From assembly GCF_935822925.1 (NCBI RefSeq), contig NZ_CAKXZS010000002.1, positions 62,001-126,000 of the forward strand: a DNA stretch of 64,000 nucleotides. The letters are read 5' to 3'. How positions within the stretch are numbered: the first letter of the stretch is position 1; each line of letters opens with the position of its first letter. Below the pieces are notes generated by a model that did not search any database, had not been told where the DNA came from, and was given only the letters and a program-made list of their open reading frames with translations. The position numbers and the translations under genes are program-made. This stretch comes from Mesorhizobium ventifaucium. Lineage in GTDB: Bacteria > Pseudomonadota > Alphaproteobacteria > Rhizobiales > Rhizobiaceae. This document shows positions 52,082 through 63,155 of the stretch, one piece after another.

Positions 52082-55000
52082 TCATCCGAAGGCGATCAGC
52101 AAATCCTTCGCGTCGATCTGGTCGCCGGCCTTGACCAGCACTTCGGCGATTGTGCCGTCGCGCTCGGCATGCAATGCCGTCTCCATCTTCATCGCCTCGA
52201 TCGACAAAAGCACGTCGCCGGCCTTGACCGCCTGGCCGGCGGCAACCGCGAGCGCCGAGACGACGCCCGGCATCGGTGCGCCGACATGCGCCTCGTTGCC
52301 CGGCTCGGCTTTGCGGCGCGCCTTGGCGGCGGAAGCGCCGTGCGCCCGATCCGGCACTTTGACCCGGCGCGGCTGGCCGTTGAGCTCGAAGAACACGGTG
52401 ACCATGCCCTTCTCGTCGACATCGCCGATGGCCAGGCAGCGCACCACCAGCGTCTTGCCCTTCTCGATGTCGACAAAGATCTCGTCCTCCGGCTTCATGC
52501 CGTAGAAATAGGTCGGAGTCGGCAGCACGCTGACCGGCCCATAGGTTTCCTGCGCTGCGGTAAAGTCGGAGAAGACCTTCGGGTACATCAGCCACGAGGC
52601 GAATTCGAATTCGCTGAGCTTGCGCTCGAGCTTATCTTCGATCTCCTTGCGGCTGGCCTTGAGATTGGCCGCCTTCAACAGGGAGCCAGGCCGAGCCGTG
52701 ATTGGCCTGTCGCCCTTGAGCACCTTCTTCTGCAATGCCTCCGGCCAACCGCCCGGCGACTGGCCGAGATCGCCGCGCAGCATCGACACGACCGAGTCGG
52801 GGAAGGCGATATCCCTAGCCGGATTTTCGACATCGGCAACCGTCAGGTCCTGGCTTACCATCATCAGCGCCATGTCGCCGACGACCTTGGACGACGGCGT
52901 CACCTTGACGATGTCACCGAACATCAGATTGACGTCGTGATAGGTCTGCGCCACTTCGTGCCAGCGCGTCTCCAGCCCGAGCGAGCGCGCCTGCTCCTTG
53001 AGGTTGGTGAACTGCCCACCCGGCATTTCGTGCAGATAGACTTCCGAGGCCGGTCCCTTCAGGTCGCTCTCGAAGGCAGCATACTGGTTGCGCACCGCCT
53101 CCCAGTAGAACGAGATGTTCCTGATCCATTGCGGGTCAAGGCCCGGATCCCGCTCGGTACCCTTCAGCGCCTCGACGATCGAGCCCAGGCAAGGCTGCGA
53201 GGTGTTGCCGGACAGGGCATCCATCGCCGCGTCAATGGCGTCGACACCGCTGTCCACCGCCGCCAGCACCGTCCCCGCCGACAGGCCTGACGTGTCGTGC
53301 GTGTGAAAGTGGATCGGCAGGTCGGTCGCCTCACGCAGCGCCTTGAACAGTGCGCGGGCGGCGTTCGGCTTCAAGAGCCCGGCCATGTCCTTGACCGCAA
53401 TGATATGGGCGCCGGCCGCCTGCAACTCCCTGGCCAGCGCGACGTAGTATTTGAGATCGTACTTGGCTCGGGCCGGGTCGAGCATGTCGCCGGTGTAACA
53501 GATCGCTGCTTCGATCAGCTTGCCTTCGGCGCCGACCGCGTCCATGGCGACGCGCATGTTGTCGACCCAGTTCAGGCAGTCAAAGACTCGGAACAGGTCG
53601 ACGCCGCCGCTTGCTGCCTGTTTGACGAAATGCTGGACGATATTGTCCGGATAGTTGGTGTAGCCGACGCCGTTGGCGCCGCGCAAAAGCATCTGCAGCA
53701 ACAGATTGGGCGCTGCCTCGCGCACCAGCGACAGCCGCTCCCACGGGTCTTCGGTGAGGAAGCGCATGGCGACGTCGAAGGTCGCCCCACCCCAGCATTC
53801 GAGCGACAAAAGCTGCGGCAGTGCGCGCGCATAGGTGCCGGCAATGCCGGCGATGTCATAGGTGCGCACGCGCGTCGCGAGCAGGGACTGGTGCCCGTCG
53901 CGCATCGTCGTGTCGGTGACCAGCACTTCTTTGCGTGCGCGCATCCAGGCCGCGAATTTCTCCGGCCCAAGCGCATCGAGCTTCTGCTTGCTGCCATCGG
54001 GCACATTGCCGTTGAGGTAGGGCACCATGGGCGGCGCCGCATCGGCCTTCGGCTGCGGCCGGCCGCGGGTTTCGGGATGGCCGTTGACGCTGACATCGGC
54101 CAGGTAGTTGAGCAGCTTGGTCGCGCGATCCTGCCGCTTCACGCTCGCGAACAGTTCCGGTGTCGTATCGATGAACTTGGTCGTATAGGAATTTTCGGCG
54201 AAACTCGGGTGATTGATGATCGCCTCGAGGAAGGTGAGGTTGGTCGCCACCCCGCGAATACGGAACTCGCGCAGCGCCCGGTTCATGCGGGCGATGGTCT
54301 CGGCCGGCGTCGGCGCCCAGGCCGTCACCTTTTCCAGCAGCGGGTCGTAGAAACGGGTGATGACCGCGCCCGAATAGGCGGTGCCGCCATCGAGGCGGAT
54401 GCCGAAACCGGTGGCGCCGCGATAGGCGGTGATGCGGCCATAATCGGGGATGAAATTATGTTCGGGATCTTCCGTAGTGATGCGGCACTGCAGCGCATGG
54501 CCGTTGAGCCTGATATCCTTCTGCGCCGGCACGCCCGATTCCGGCGTGCCGATGGCAAAGCCATCGAGGATATGAATCTGCGCCTTGACGATGTCGATGC
54601 CGGTCACCTGCTCGGTAACGGTGTGCTCGACCTGGATGCGCGGATTGACCTCGATGAAGTAGAATTTGCCGGTGTCGGCATCCTGCAGGAACTCGACCGT
54701 GCCGGCGCCGATATAGCTCGTCTCGCGCGCGATCTTGAGCGCGTAGCCGCAAAGCTCTTCGCGCTGCGACATTTGGAGATACGGCGCCGGCGCGCGCTCG
54801 ACCACCTTCTGGTTGCGGCGCTGGATGGAGCAATCGCGCTCGAACAGGTGCACGGCATTGCCGTGTGTGTCGCCCAGCACCTGCACCTCGACATGGCGGG
54901 CGCGCTCGATCAGCTTTTCGAGATAGACCTCGTCCTTGCCGAAGGCGGCTTTCGCTTCGCGCTTGCCCTCCGTCACCTCGCGGGCGAGATCGGCCTCCGA

Positions 55001-55540
55001 GCGGATGGCGCGCATGCCGCGGCCGCCGCCGCCCCACGATGCCTTCAGCATCACTGGATAGCCGATCGTCCTGGCGAGCGCCTTCACCGCCTCGATGTCG
55101 TCCGGCAGGGGATCGGTGGCGGGGATTACCGGCACGCCGACTTCGATTGCCAGGTTGCGTGCGGCGACCTTGTTGCCGAGCCTGCGCATCGTATCCGGCT
55201 TCGGTCCAATGAAAATAATGCCGGCCTTGGCGCAGGCTTCGGCGAATTCAGGGCTTTCCGACAACAGCCCATAGCCCGGATGGATGGCATCGGCGCCCGA
55301 AAGCCTGGCGACGCGGATCACTTCCTCGATCGACAGATAGCTTTCGATCGGCCCCATATCCCTGTTCAGATGCGGCCCGCGCCCGACCTGGTAGCTTTCA
55401 TCCGCCTTGAAGCGGTGCAGCGAGTATTTGTCCTCCTCGGCCCAGATCGCCACGGTTTTGAGGCCGAGTTCGTTGGCCGCGCGGAAGACGCGGATGGCGA
55501 TTTCGGACCGGTTGGCGACAAGGATCTTCGTGATTGCCAA
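52082..55540 (-). CDS. pyc: Pyruvate carboxylase
   Basis: A 1152-residue biotin enzyme converting pyruvate to oxaloacetate (anaplerosis). N-terminal biotin carboxylase domain (about 1-470, with the ATP-grasp segment GGGGRGMRA), carboxyltransferase (about 540-800), PYC-type regulatory/allosteric region (about 830-1040) and a C-terminal biotinyl domain with Lys1118 in EAMKMET. I use the TTG at 55540, which begins the universal start LAITKILVANRSE and gives the usual length. An ATG at 55582 would add 14 residues. Confidence 0.95.
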   Translation of the reverse strand: MAITKILVANRSEIAIRVFRAANELGLKTVAIWAEEDKYSLHRFKADESYQVGRGPHLNRDMGPIESYLSIEEVIRVARLSGADAIHPGYGLLSESPEFAEACAKAGIIFIGPKPDTMRRLGNKVAARNLAIEVGVPVIPATDPLPDDIEAVKALARTIGYPVMLKASWGGGGRGMRAIRSEADLAREVTEGKREAKAAFGKDEVYLEKLIERARHVEVQVLGDTHGNAVHLFERDCSIQRRNQKVVERAPAPYLQMSQREELCGYALKIARETSYIGAGTVEFLQDADTGKFYFIEVNPRIQVEHTVTEQVTGIDIVKAQIHILDGFAIGTPESGVPAQKDIRLNGHALQCRITTEDPEHNFIPDYGRITAYRGATGFGIRLDGGTAYSGAVITRFYDPLLEKVTAWAPTPAETIARMNRALREFRIRGVATNLTFLEAIINHPSFAENSYTTKFIDTTPELFASVKRQDRATKLLNYLADVSVNGHPETRGRPQPKADAAPPMVPYLNGNVPDGSKQKLDALGPEKFAAWMRARKEVLVTDTTMRDGHQSLLATRVRTYDIAGIAGTYARALPQLLSLECWGGATFDVAMRFLTEDPWERLSLVREAAPNLLLQMLLRGANGVGYTNYPDNIVQHFVKQAASGGVDLFRVFDCLNWVDNMRVAMDAVGAEGKLIEAAICYTGDMLDPARAKYDLKYYVALARELQAAGAHIIAVKDMAGLLKPNAARALFKALREATDLPIHFHTHDTSGLSAGTVLAAVDSGVDAIDAAMDALSGNTSQPCLGSIVEALKGTERDPGLDPQWIRNISFYWEAVRNQYAAFESDLKGPASEVYLHEMPGGQFTNLKEQARSLGLETRWHEVAQTYHDVNLMFGDIVKVTPSSKVVGDMALMMVSQDLTVADVENPARDIAFPDSVVSMLRGDLGQSPGGWPEALQKKVLKGDRPITARPGSLLKAANLKASRKEIEDKLERKLSEFEFASWLMYPKVFSDFTAAQETYGPVSVLPTPTYFYGMKPEDEIFVDIEKGKTLVVRCLAIGDVDEKGMVTVFFELNGQPRRVKVPDRAHGASAAKARRKAEPGNEAHVGAPMPGVVSALAVAAGQAVKAGDVLLSIEAMKMETALHAERDGTIAEVLVKAGDQIDAKDLLIAFG

Positions 55541-55725
55541 GGACAAGGCTCCAAACGCTGGCGGGAAGGGAACTGGAGCCATGATTAACGCGAAAATGCT
55601 GCAGCGCAAACGAAATCAGGTGGGGGATAGTTAAACCGATTTAGCTTATCTACGGCGTTGTCACATTGCGTGTCGGTCCGGACGTCGCCTCGCGGTTCCG
55701 ATCCAGGCATTCGGAAACTCCCATG

Positions 55726-55754
55726 AAAAATGCCCGGCGCGAGGCGCCGGGCAT
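55726..55754 (-). terminator. Intrinsic terminator after livK
   Basis: An 11-bp perfect stem ATGCCCGGCGC/GCGCCGGGCAT (55730-55740 with 55744-55754) with a GAG loop, followed on the minus strand by a T-run (TTTTT), 26 bp after the livK stop. Confidence 0.9.
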
Positions 55755-55779
55755 TCCGAAGTTGTCGTCGTCGACAGGC

Positions 55780-56898
55780 TTACATTTTCTGGACGTAGGT
55801 GTACTTGCCGTCGTCGCCCTTCTTCCATTCGTACATGACGTAGCCAGGCAGCGTCGGGTCGCCCTTTTCGTCGTAGGAAAGATCGCCCAGCACCGTCTTG
55901 AACGGGCCATTGGCCTTGAGAGCCTTGGCAACTTCCATCGGATCGTTCGACTTGGCAGCTGTGGCGGCTCCCGCGATCGCCTGCATGGCGGCGTAGGAAT
56001 AAAGCGTGTAGGCCTCCGGCTCGAAGCCCTGCGCACGGAACTTCTCAACCAGTTCCTTGTTCTCCGGGATCAGACGCGGATCCGGGCCGAACGTGTTCAG
56101 CGTGCCCTCAACCGCGTCACCGGCGATTGAGGCCAGTTCGTTCGACACGATGCCGTCGCCGGAAACCAGCGTGGCCTTGAGGCCCTGGTCAGCCACCTGG
56201 CGGATGATCAGTCCGGCTTCGGTGTGCAGACCACCCCAATAGATGATGGAAACGCCGGCTTGTTTCATCTTGGCGATCAGCGCCGAGAAGTCCTTGTCGC
56301 CGATATTGACGCCTTCATACATGACTTCCGTCACGCCGGCAGCGTTCATCGCCTTCTTGGTCTCGTCGGCAAGGCCCTGACCATAGGTCGTCTTGTCGTG
56401 GACGACCGCGATCTTGGCATCCTTGAAGTTCTCCGCGAGATAGGCGCCGGCGATACTGCCCTGCTGGTCGTCGCGTCCGCAGGTGCGGAACGTGTTCCAC
56501 AGGCCGCGCTCGGTGAACTGCGGGTTGGTCGCGGCCGGGGTGATCTCGAGGATACCGTTTTCCGCGTAGACTTCCGATGCCGGGATCGAAACGCCCGAGT
56601 TGAAGTGGCCGACCACGAACTTGACACCGTCGCCGACGAACTTGTTGGCTACCGAAATGCCCTGCTTCGGATCGGAGACGTCGTCGCCGATCGTGAGCTT
56701 GACCTGCTCGCCGTTGATGCCGCCGGCCGCATTGATGTCGGCGACAGCCTGTTCGGCGCCCTTCTGCAGCTGCGCGCCGAAGGCGGCATTCGGGCCGGTG
56801 ATCGGACCGGCAACTCCGATCAGGACGTCAGCCCACGCGCTTCCGCTGAACGCGACGAGCGCGGTCAGGGCGACGGCGGACAAAAGTGATTTTCTCAT
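55780..56898 (-). CDS. livK: Branched-chain amino-acid ABC transporter substrate-binding protein
   Basis: A 372-residue periplasmic binding protein of the LivJ/LivK type, with a signal peptide (about 1-23, ending SAWAD) and a type I PBP fold ([19 protein letters not shown]). The ATG at 56898 follows GGGAGCG; the frame extends to 56913. It is the last gene of the liv cluster, ended by a strong terminator. Exact ligand specificity (Leu/Ile/Val or broader) is not known. Confidence 0.93.
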   Translation of the reverse strand: MRKSLLSAVALTALVAFSGSAWADVLIGVAGPITGPNAAFGAQLQKGAEQAVADINAAGGINGEQVKLTIGDDVSDPKQGISVANKFVGDGVKFVVGHFNSGVSIPASEVYAENGILEITPAATNPQFTERGLWNTFRTCGRDDQQGSIAGAYLAENFKDAKIAVVHDKTTYGQGLADETKKAMNAAGVTEVMYEGVNIGDKDFSALIAKMKQAGVSIIYWGGLHTEAGLIIRQVADQGLKATLVSGDGIVSNELASIAGDAVEGTLNTFGPDPRLIPENKELVEKFRAQGFEPEAYTLYSYAAMQAIAGAATAAKSNDPMEVAKALKANGPFKTVLGDLSYDEKGDPTLPGYVMYEWKKGDDGKYTYVQKM

Positions 56899-57037
56899 GT
56901 AAAACGCTCCCATTTACAGAGTGGGCGTGGATGATGCTTTCATGCGATGCCCACTTTTACTCGCAGAAAGCGTACTTTGCCGATTTTCAGGCACTTGTCA
57001 CGCCGATTCATCCCCGAAACGGCGTTAATGATGAACG

Positions 57038-57385
57038 TCAAGCTTTTGGTTTCCAACTCAAAAGCGATGCTCTTTCGTAGAGCCAGCTATACTGTGTCAC
57101 CATCTGGTTGGTGCGCGTGTATTGATAGCCGATGAAGCCCAATATCATCAGGACGATGGTGTCGACGATGTAGTAGTGCAGCGAGAACATCGTGCCGCCG
57201 AACAGCGCGTGATGGATGAACCTTACGGCTATACCGAGGCCGAGCAAATAGGCGAACAATTGGACGAAGCTGCGCCATGTCTGGGCGCAGGCCTTGCCCG
57301 TCATCCACGCCGCCCAGCCGCCAAGCAGGCAGGTGACGAAGAAGAACTGCCAGACCGAGGGTTCCTCATAGAGAATGCCCTGCAT
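57038..57385 (-). CDS. DUF6867-type membrane protein
   Basis: A 115-residue protein with three hydrophobic helices (about 12-30, 40-60 and 70-92) and a C-terminal tail. It is a small conserved membrane protein found inside liv clusters of Rhizobiales (DUF6867 type). Start: ATG at 57385. Role in transport is inferred only from position between livF and livK. Confidence 0.75.
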   Translation of the reverse strand: MQGILYEEPSVWQFFFVTCLLGGWAAWMTGKACAQTWRSFVQLFAYLLGLGIAVRFIHHALFGGTMFSLHYYIVDTIVLMILGFIGYQYTRTNQMVTQYSWLYERASLLSWKPKA

Positions 57386-57403
57386 GATTGATGTCTCCTG
57401 AAC

Positions 57404-58135
57404 TCAGTGATGGCCGCCTTCGAGATAGGCGGCGCGCACGTCCGGATCGGCGAGCAGCTCCTTGCCGGTGCCGCTCATCGTCACGTTGCCGTTGACCATG
57501 ACATAGCCTCGCGTGGCGAGCTTCAGCGCGCCGAAGGCGTTCTGCTCGACCAGGAACACGGTCAGCCCCTGCGTGCGGTTCAACTCGCGGATGGCGTCGA
57601 AGATCTGCTTGACGATCAGCGGCGCCAGGCCCAGCGAAGGCTCGTCGAGCAAGAGCAGTTTCGGCCGCGCCATCAGCGCACGTCCGATCGAAAGCATCTG
57701 CTGCTCGCCGCCCGACAGCGTGCCGCCGCGCTGGGTAATGCGTTCCTTCAGGCGTGGAAACAGCGTGAACACCTTCTCGACGTCCTCGTCGTAGTGCTTG
57801 AGGTTGTCGAGGCTGGCGCCCATCTGCAGGTTTTCCATCACCGTCATGCGCGGGAAGATGCGCCGGCCCTCCGGAGACTGGGCGATGCGCATGCGCGCGA
57901 TCTCATGGGTCGGCAACTGGGTGATGTCGGTGCCGGCGAAGGTGATGGTGCCGGCCCGCGCCCGTGGTGCACCAAAAATAGTCATCATCAGTGTCGACTT
58001 GCCGGCGCCATTGGCGCCGATCAGCGCCACGATCTCGCCCTGCTTGACGGTGACATCGACGCCGTTCAGCGCCCTGATGTTGCCGTAGTAGGTCTGGACG
58101 CCCTTGATGTCGAGCAGCGTTGTGCCGGCCATCAT
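57404..58135 (-). CDS. livF: Branched-chain amino-acid ABC transporter ATPase LivF
   Basis: A 243-residue ATP-binding protein with Walker A GANGAGKST, signature LSGGEQQM and Walker B LLLLDEPSLGLAP. The ATG at 58135 overlaps the livG stop by 4 bp (ATGA). It is one of two ATPases driving the LivHM permease. Confidence 0.95.
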   Translation of the reverse strand: MMAGTTLLDIKGVQTYYGNIRALNGVDVTVKQGEIVALIGANGAGKSTLMMTIFGAPRARAGTITFAGTDITQLPTHEIARMRIAQSPEGRRIFPRMTVMENLQMGASLDNLKHYDEDVEKVFTLFPRLKERITQRGGTLSGGEQQMLSIGRALMARPKLLLLDEPSLGLAPLIVKQIFDAIRELNRTQGLTVFLVEQNAFGALKLATRGYVMVNGNVTMSGTGKELLADPDVRAAYLEGGHH

Positions 58136-59300
58136 TCATTCCCTCCGCCCCGGTTGGAGTCGCCCGGTGTCTTGGGCTTTGCCGGAGCCTTGGCGGCCGG
58201 CTTTGCCGCGGAGGATTTCGCGGCGGAAGGTTTCTCCGTCGGTTTGGCTTCGGCCGGCGATGCCGGCCTTGCCGCCGCGCCCGACCTTGCATCGACCTGC
58301 CCGGCTTTCGACGCGCCCTTCGACACCGTGACGCGTTCGCCCTCACTGTGTCCGACCGTGTCGGTCACCGGTCCGGCGAAATACGAGGACGACGAGCCCG
58401 GACCGTGCGTCGCATCCGGGCCGGTGTCGAGTTGCTCGATGACGTCTTCGTCGCCGACCTCGATCAGCACCGTCTCGACGTCCTCGTCTTCGACCCCGAG
58501 ATAGGCGGCGATGACACGCGGGTCGGTGCGCACCGCATGCGGACTGCCGTCCGAGATCTTGCGCCCGTATTCGAGCACCACGACATGGTCGGAAATCTGC
58601 ATGACCACCGCCATGTCGTGCTCGATCAGCAGGATCGAGGTGCCGGTGTTGTCCTTGATGTCCATAAGGAGCGCGTTGAGCGCCATTGATTCCTTTGGAT
58701 TGAGGCCGGCCGCCGGTTCGTCGAGGCAGAGCAGTTCCGGACCCGTGCACATGGCCCGCGCGATCTCCAGGCGCCGCTGCGCGCCGTAGGGCAAGTCGCC
58801 GGCCGGATCGTCGGCTCGATCGACGAGGTCGGCCTTTTCCAGCCAGTGCCTGGCGAGGTCGATCGACTCTGCCGACGCCGTCCGGTAGCCGCTGAAGCCA
58901 AACAGGCCGAGGATAGTGTAGCCGGACGCCTTCATCAGCTTGTTGTGCTGCGCCACCAGCAGATTCTCCAGCAGCGTCATGCCGGAAAACAGGCGGATAT
59001 TCTGGAAGGTGCGCGCCACCTTGGCTCGCGCCGGAATCTCATGGTTTGGCAGCCGTTCGAGCAGATAGCTCGAGCCGTCGCGCCGGTTGAGCGTGAGCAT
59101 CCCCTCAGACGGCTTGTAGAAGCCGGTGATGCAGTTGAACACAGTGGTCTTGCCGGCGCCGTTCGGCCCGATCAGCGCGGTGATCTCGCCGCGCCTGGCC
59201 TGGAAGGACAGGTCGCCGATGGCGACCAGACCGCCGAACTTCATCGACAGATGTTCGACCTGCAGGATGGCATCGTTCACGGATGGGCTCGCATCACTCA

Positions 59301-59301
<1 letters not shown>
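58132..59301 (-). CDS. livG: Branched-chain amino-acid ABC transporter ATPase LivG with long C-terminal tail
   Basis: A 389-residue ATPase with Walker [10 protein letters not shown], signature near [14 protein letters not shown] and Walker [14 protein letters not shown]. The core ends near residue 265 ([13 protein letters not shown]). The remaining roughly 120 residues form an acidic then Ala/Lys/Pro-rich, low-complexity tail, far beyond the usual 250-270-residue LivG. The tail is in frame with normal codon use and looks disordered. It overlaps livF and adjoins livM. Confidence 0.94.
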
Positions 59302-60896
<1,595 letters not shown>

Positions 60897-60900
60897 GAAC

Positions 60901-61803
60901 TCAGACCTTTTCGACTTCTGGCCGGCCGAGAATGCCGGAAGGCAGGAAGATCAGCACGATCGCCAGGATGGAGAAGGCCGCGACGTCCTTGTAGTCGATC
61001 GAGAAATAAGCCGACCACATGCTTTCGATGAAGCCGATCATAAGCCCGCCGAGCACGGCGCCGGGCAACGAGCCGATGCCGCCGAGCACGGCCGCGGTGA
61101 ACGCCTTCACGCCGGGCGTGAAACCGTCGGAGAAGGCGATGACGCCATAATACATCAGGAACAGCGTGCCGGCGACGGCGGCAAGGGCCGCACCCATGAC
61201 GAAGGTGATCGAGATGGTGCGGTCGACGTCGATGCCGAGCAACGCCGCCATCTTCCGGTCCTGCTCGCACGCCCTTTGGGCTCGACCCAGCGAGGTCTTG
61301 TTGACCAGGTACCAGAACAGCGCCAGCAGCAGCGCGGTGACGATGACGATGACGATTTGCTTCAGCGACACGCTGACGCCCTCGATATTATAGACCTTGG
61401 ACACCATCGGCGGGATCGGCTTGTTGCGCGGCCCCTGCGTCACCTGGACGAAGTTCGACAGCGCGATCGACATGCCGATCGCGGTGATCAGCGGCGCCAG
61501 CCGGAACGAACCGCGCAATGGCCGGTAGGCCACCTTCTCGATCGTCCAATTGTACAGGCTGGTCAACAGCATCGCGACGATCATCATGACCAGCAGCGCG
61601 ATCACCACCGGCACCGAATAGAACAGCGCGCCGAGGATGAGGAAAACGATGAGGGCGGTGAAGGCGCCGACCATAAAAATGTCGCCATGGGCGAAATTGA
61701 TCATGCCGATGATGCCGTAGACCATCGTGTAGCCGATCGCTATCAGCCCATAGATCGATCCCAGCGTCAGCCCGTTGATAAGCTGCTGGACAAAATACTG
61801 CAT
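60901..61803 (-). CDS. livH: Branched-chain amino-acid ABC transporter permease LivH
   Basis: A 300-residue polytopic permease starting at the ATG 61803 ([20 protein letters not shown]), preceded by GGGGAGCC. The upstream frame to 62031 lacks support. It is the first gene of the livHMGF-(DUF6867)-livK operon. The conserved EAA-like loop ([15 protein letters not shown]) is present. Confidence 0.94.
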   Translation of the reverse strand: MQYFVQQLINGLTLGSIYGLIAIGYTMVYGIIGMINFAHGDIFMVGAFTALIVFLILGALFYSVPVVIALLVMMIVAMLLTSLYNWTIEKVAYRPLRGSFRLAPLITAIGMSIALSNFVQVTQGPRNKPIPPMVSKVYNIEGVSVSLKQIVIVIVTALLLALFWYLVNKTSLGRAQRACEQDRKMAALLGIDVDRTISITFVMGAALAAVAGTLFLMYYGVIAFSDGFTPGVKAFTAAVLGGIGSLPGAVLGGLMIGFIESMWSAYFSIDYKDVAAFSILAIVLIFLPSGILGRPEVEKV

Positions 61804-62139
61804 GCTGTCGTGGCTCCCCTGGAATGTCGCCCATGCAGACGCATTCCTTTTCGTATTTCCCCTAGTCGTAAAGTTTCGAGCCCGGATTGCAACGTCATTC
61901 TTTAATCGGCATGCGTGATTTTGAAGCACGCAATCGGATTGCCCGTTCTTTCCCTTCCCGGCCTCTGGACTATCGCGGACCCTATCATTGGCATAACGCA
62001 ATGTCTTTGGCGATTCGTCGTCAAAATGCACGCCGTTTCGAAGGAATCGCCGTCAAAATAAGTTGATGAGCGGGATCGTTGCGCTGTCGCAGCGATCAAT
62101 CTTTGCGTTTCGTTCGTTTCCCCTGGGTCAGGTTGCTCG
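61804..62139. other. Intergenic region upstream of the liv operon, no gene seen
   Basis: The 336-bp region between livH and the epimerase gene presumably holds the liv promoter. I do not see a reliable palindrome or promoter box. A small imperfect repeat (GCGGGATCGTTGCGCTGTCGC) near 62070 is the only feature noted. Confidence 0.5.
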
Positions 62140-63141
62140 CTATTTGACGACGAATCCGTGCGCGAACGGATCGCGATCATCGATGAAGATCGTGCTCAAT
62201 CCGGTCATCCGCGCCCAGCCGCCGATCGAGGGAATGATTGCCGGCTTGCCCGCCACCGTGACTTGCTTCTCGACCCTGCCCTTGAACAGCGAGCCGATGA
62301 TCGATTCGTGGACGAATTCGTCGCCGGTCCCAAGCTTGCCCTTGGCGTGAAGCTGCGCCATCCGCGCCGAGGTGCCGGTGCCGCAAGGCGAGCGATCGAT
62401 CGCCTTGTCGCCGTAGAAGACGGCGTTGCGTGCATCCGCCTGGCTGTCGGTCGGCGCGCCCGTCCACAATATGTGCGACAGCCGGTCGATGCCGGGATTC
62501 TCAGGATGCACGAAGGCGTATTTTTCGTTGAGCCGCTGCCGCACCACCGGGCTCCAGGCGATGAGGTCGCCGGCAGAGTGCTCGGCCATGTCGCGATAGG
62601 TCTTCTGAGGCTCGACGATGGCGTAGAAATTGCCGCCATAGGCGACATCGACGCTGATCTCGCCAAGCTGCGGACATTCGACCGTCAATCCCTCGGCATG
62701 GAGGAAGGACGGCACGTTGGTGATGCGCACCTCCTCGACATAGTCGCCGACCTGCTTGTACTCGGCGGTGACCAGGCCGGCCGGCGTGTCCAGCCTGAGC
62801 AAGCCTGGTGCCTTCGGCTTGACCAGCCCGTGCTCGATGGCCATCGTCACCGTGCCGATGGTGCCGTGACCGCACATTGGCAGGCAGCCCGAGGTTTCGA
62901 TGAACAGGATGGCAACGTCGCAATCGGGCCTCGTCGGCGGATAGAGGATCGAGCCGGACATCACGTCATGGCCGCGCGGCTCGAACATCAGCCCGGTGCG
63001 GATCCAGTCATATTCGGCCAGGAAATGCGCGCGCCGCTCCATCATCGTCGCGCCGTTGAGCAGCGGTCCGCCGCTGGCGACCAGCCGCACCGGATTGCCG
63101 CAAGTGTGGCCGTCGATGCAGAAGAATGAGTGGCGCGCCAT
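62140..63141 (-). CDS. 4-hydroxyproline 2-epimerase / proline racemase family
   Basis: A 333-residue enzyme of the proline-racemase family. Both catalytic positions are cysteine (Cys90 in MCGHGTIG, Cys253 in SPCGTGTS), which marks a racemase or 2-epimerase rather than a 3-hydroxyproline dehydratase, which has Thr at one position. With the adjacent D-amino-acid-dehydrogenase-type gene it is most likely trans-4-hydroxyproline 2-epimerase. ATG at 63141. Confidence 0.9.
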   Translation of the reverse strand: MARHSFFCIDGHTCGNPVRLVASGGPLLNGATMMERRAHFLAEYDWIRTGLMFEPRGHDVMSGSILYPPTRPDCDVAILFIETSGCLPMCGHGTIGTVTMAIEHGLVKPKAPGLLRLDTPAGLVTAEYKQVGDYVEEVRITNVPSFLHAEGLTVECPQLGEISVDVAYGGNFYAIVEPQKTYRDMAEHSAGDLIAWSPVVRQRLNEKYAFVHPENPGIDRLSHILWTGAPTDSQADARNAVFYGDKAIDRSPCGTGTSARMAQLHAKGKLGTGDEFVHESIIGSLFKGRVEKQVTVAGKPAIIPSIGGWARMTGLSTIFIDDRDPFAHGFVVK

Positions 63142-63155
63142 TTCTAGAGATCCCG

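Noticed and set aside
53297..55588. 763-residue plus-strand frame antisense to pyruvate carboxylase
   Set aside because: Long open frames opposite a high-GC gene are expected; composition is not protein-like and pyruvate carboxylase on the other strand is unambiguous.
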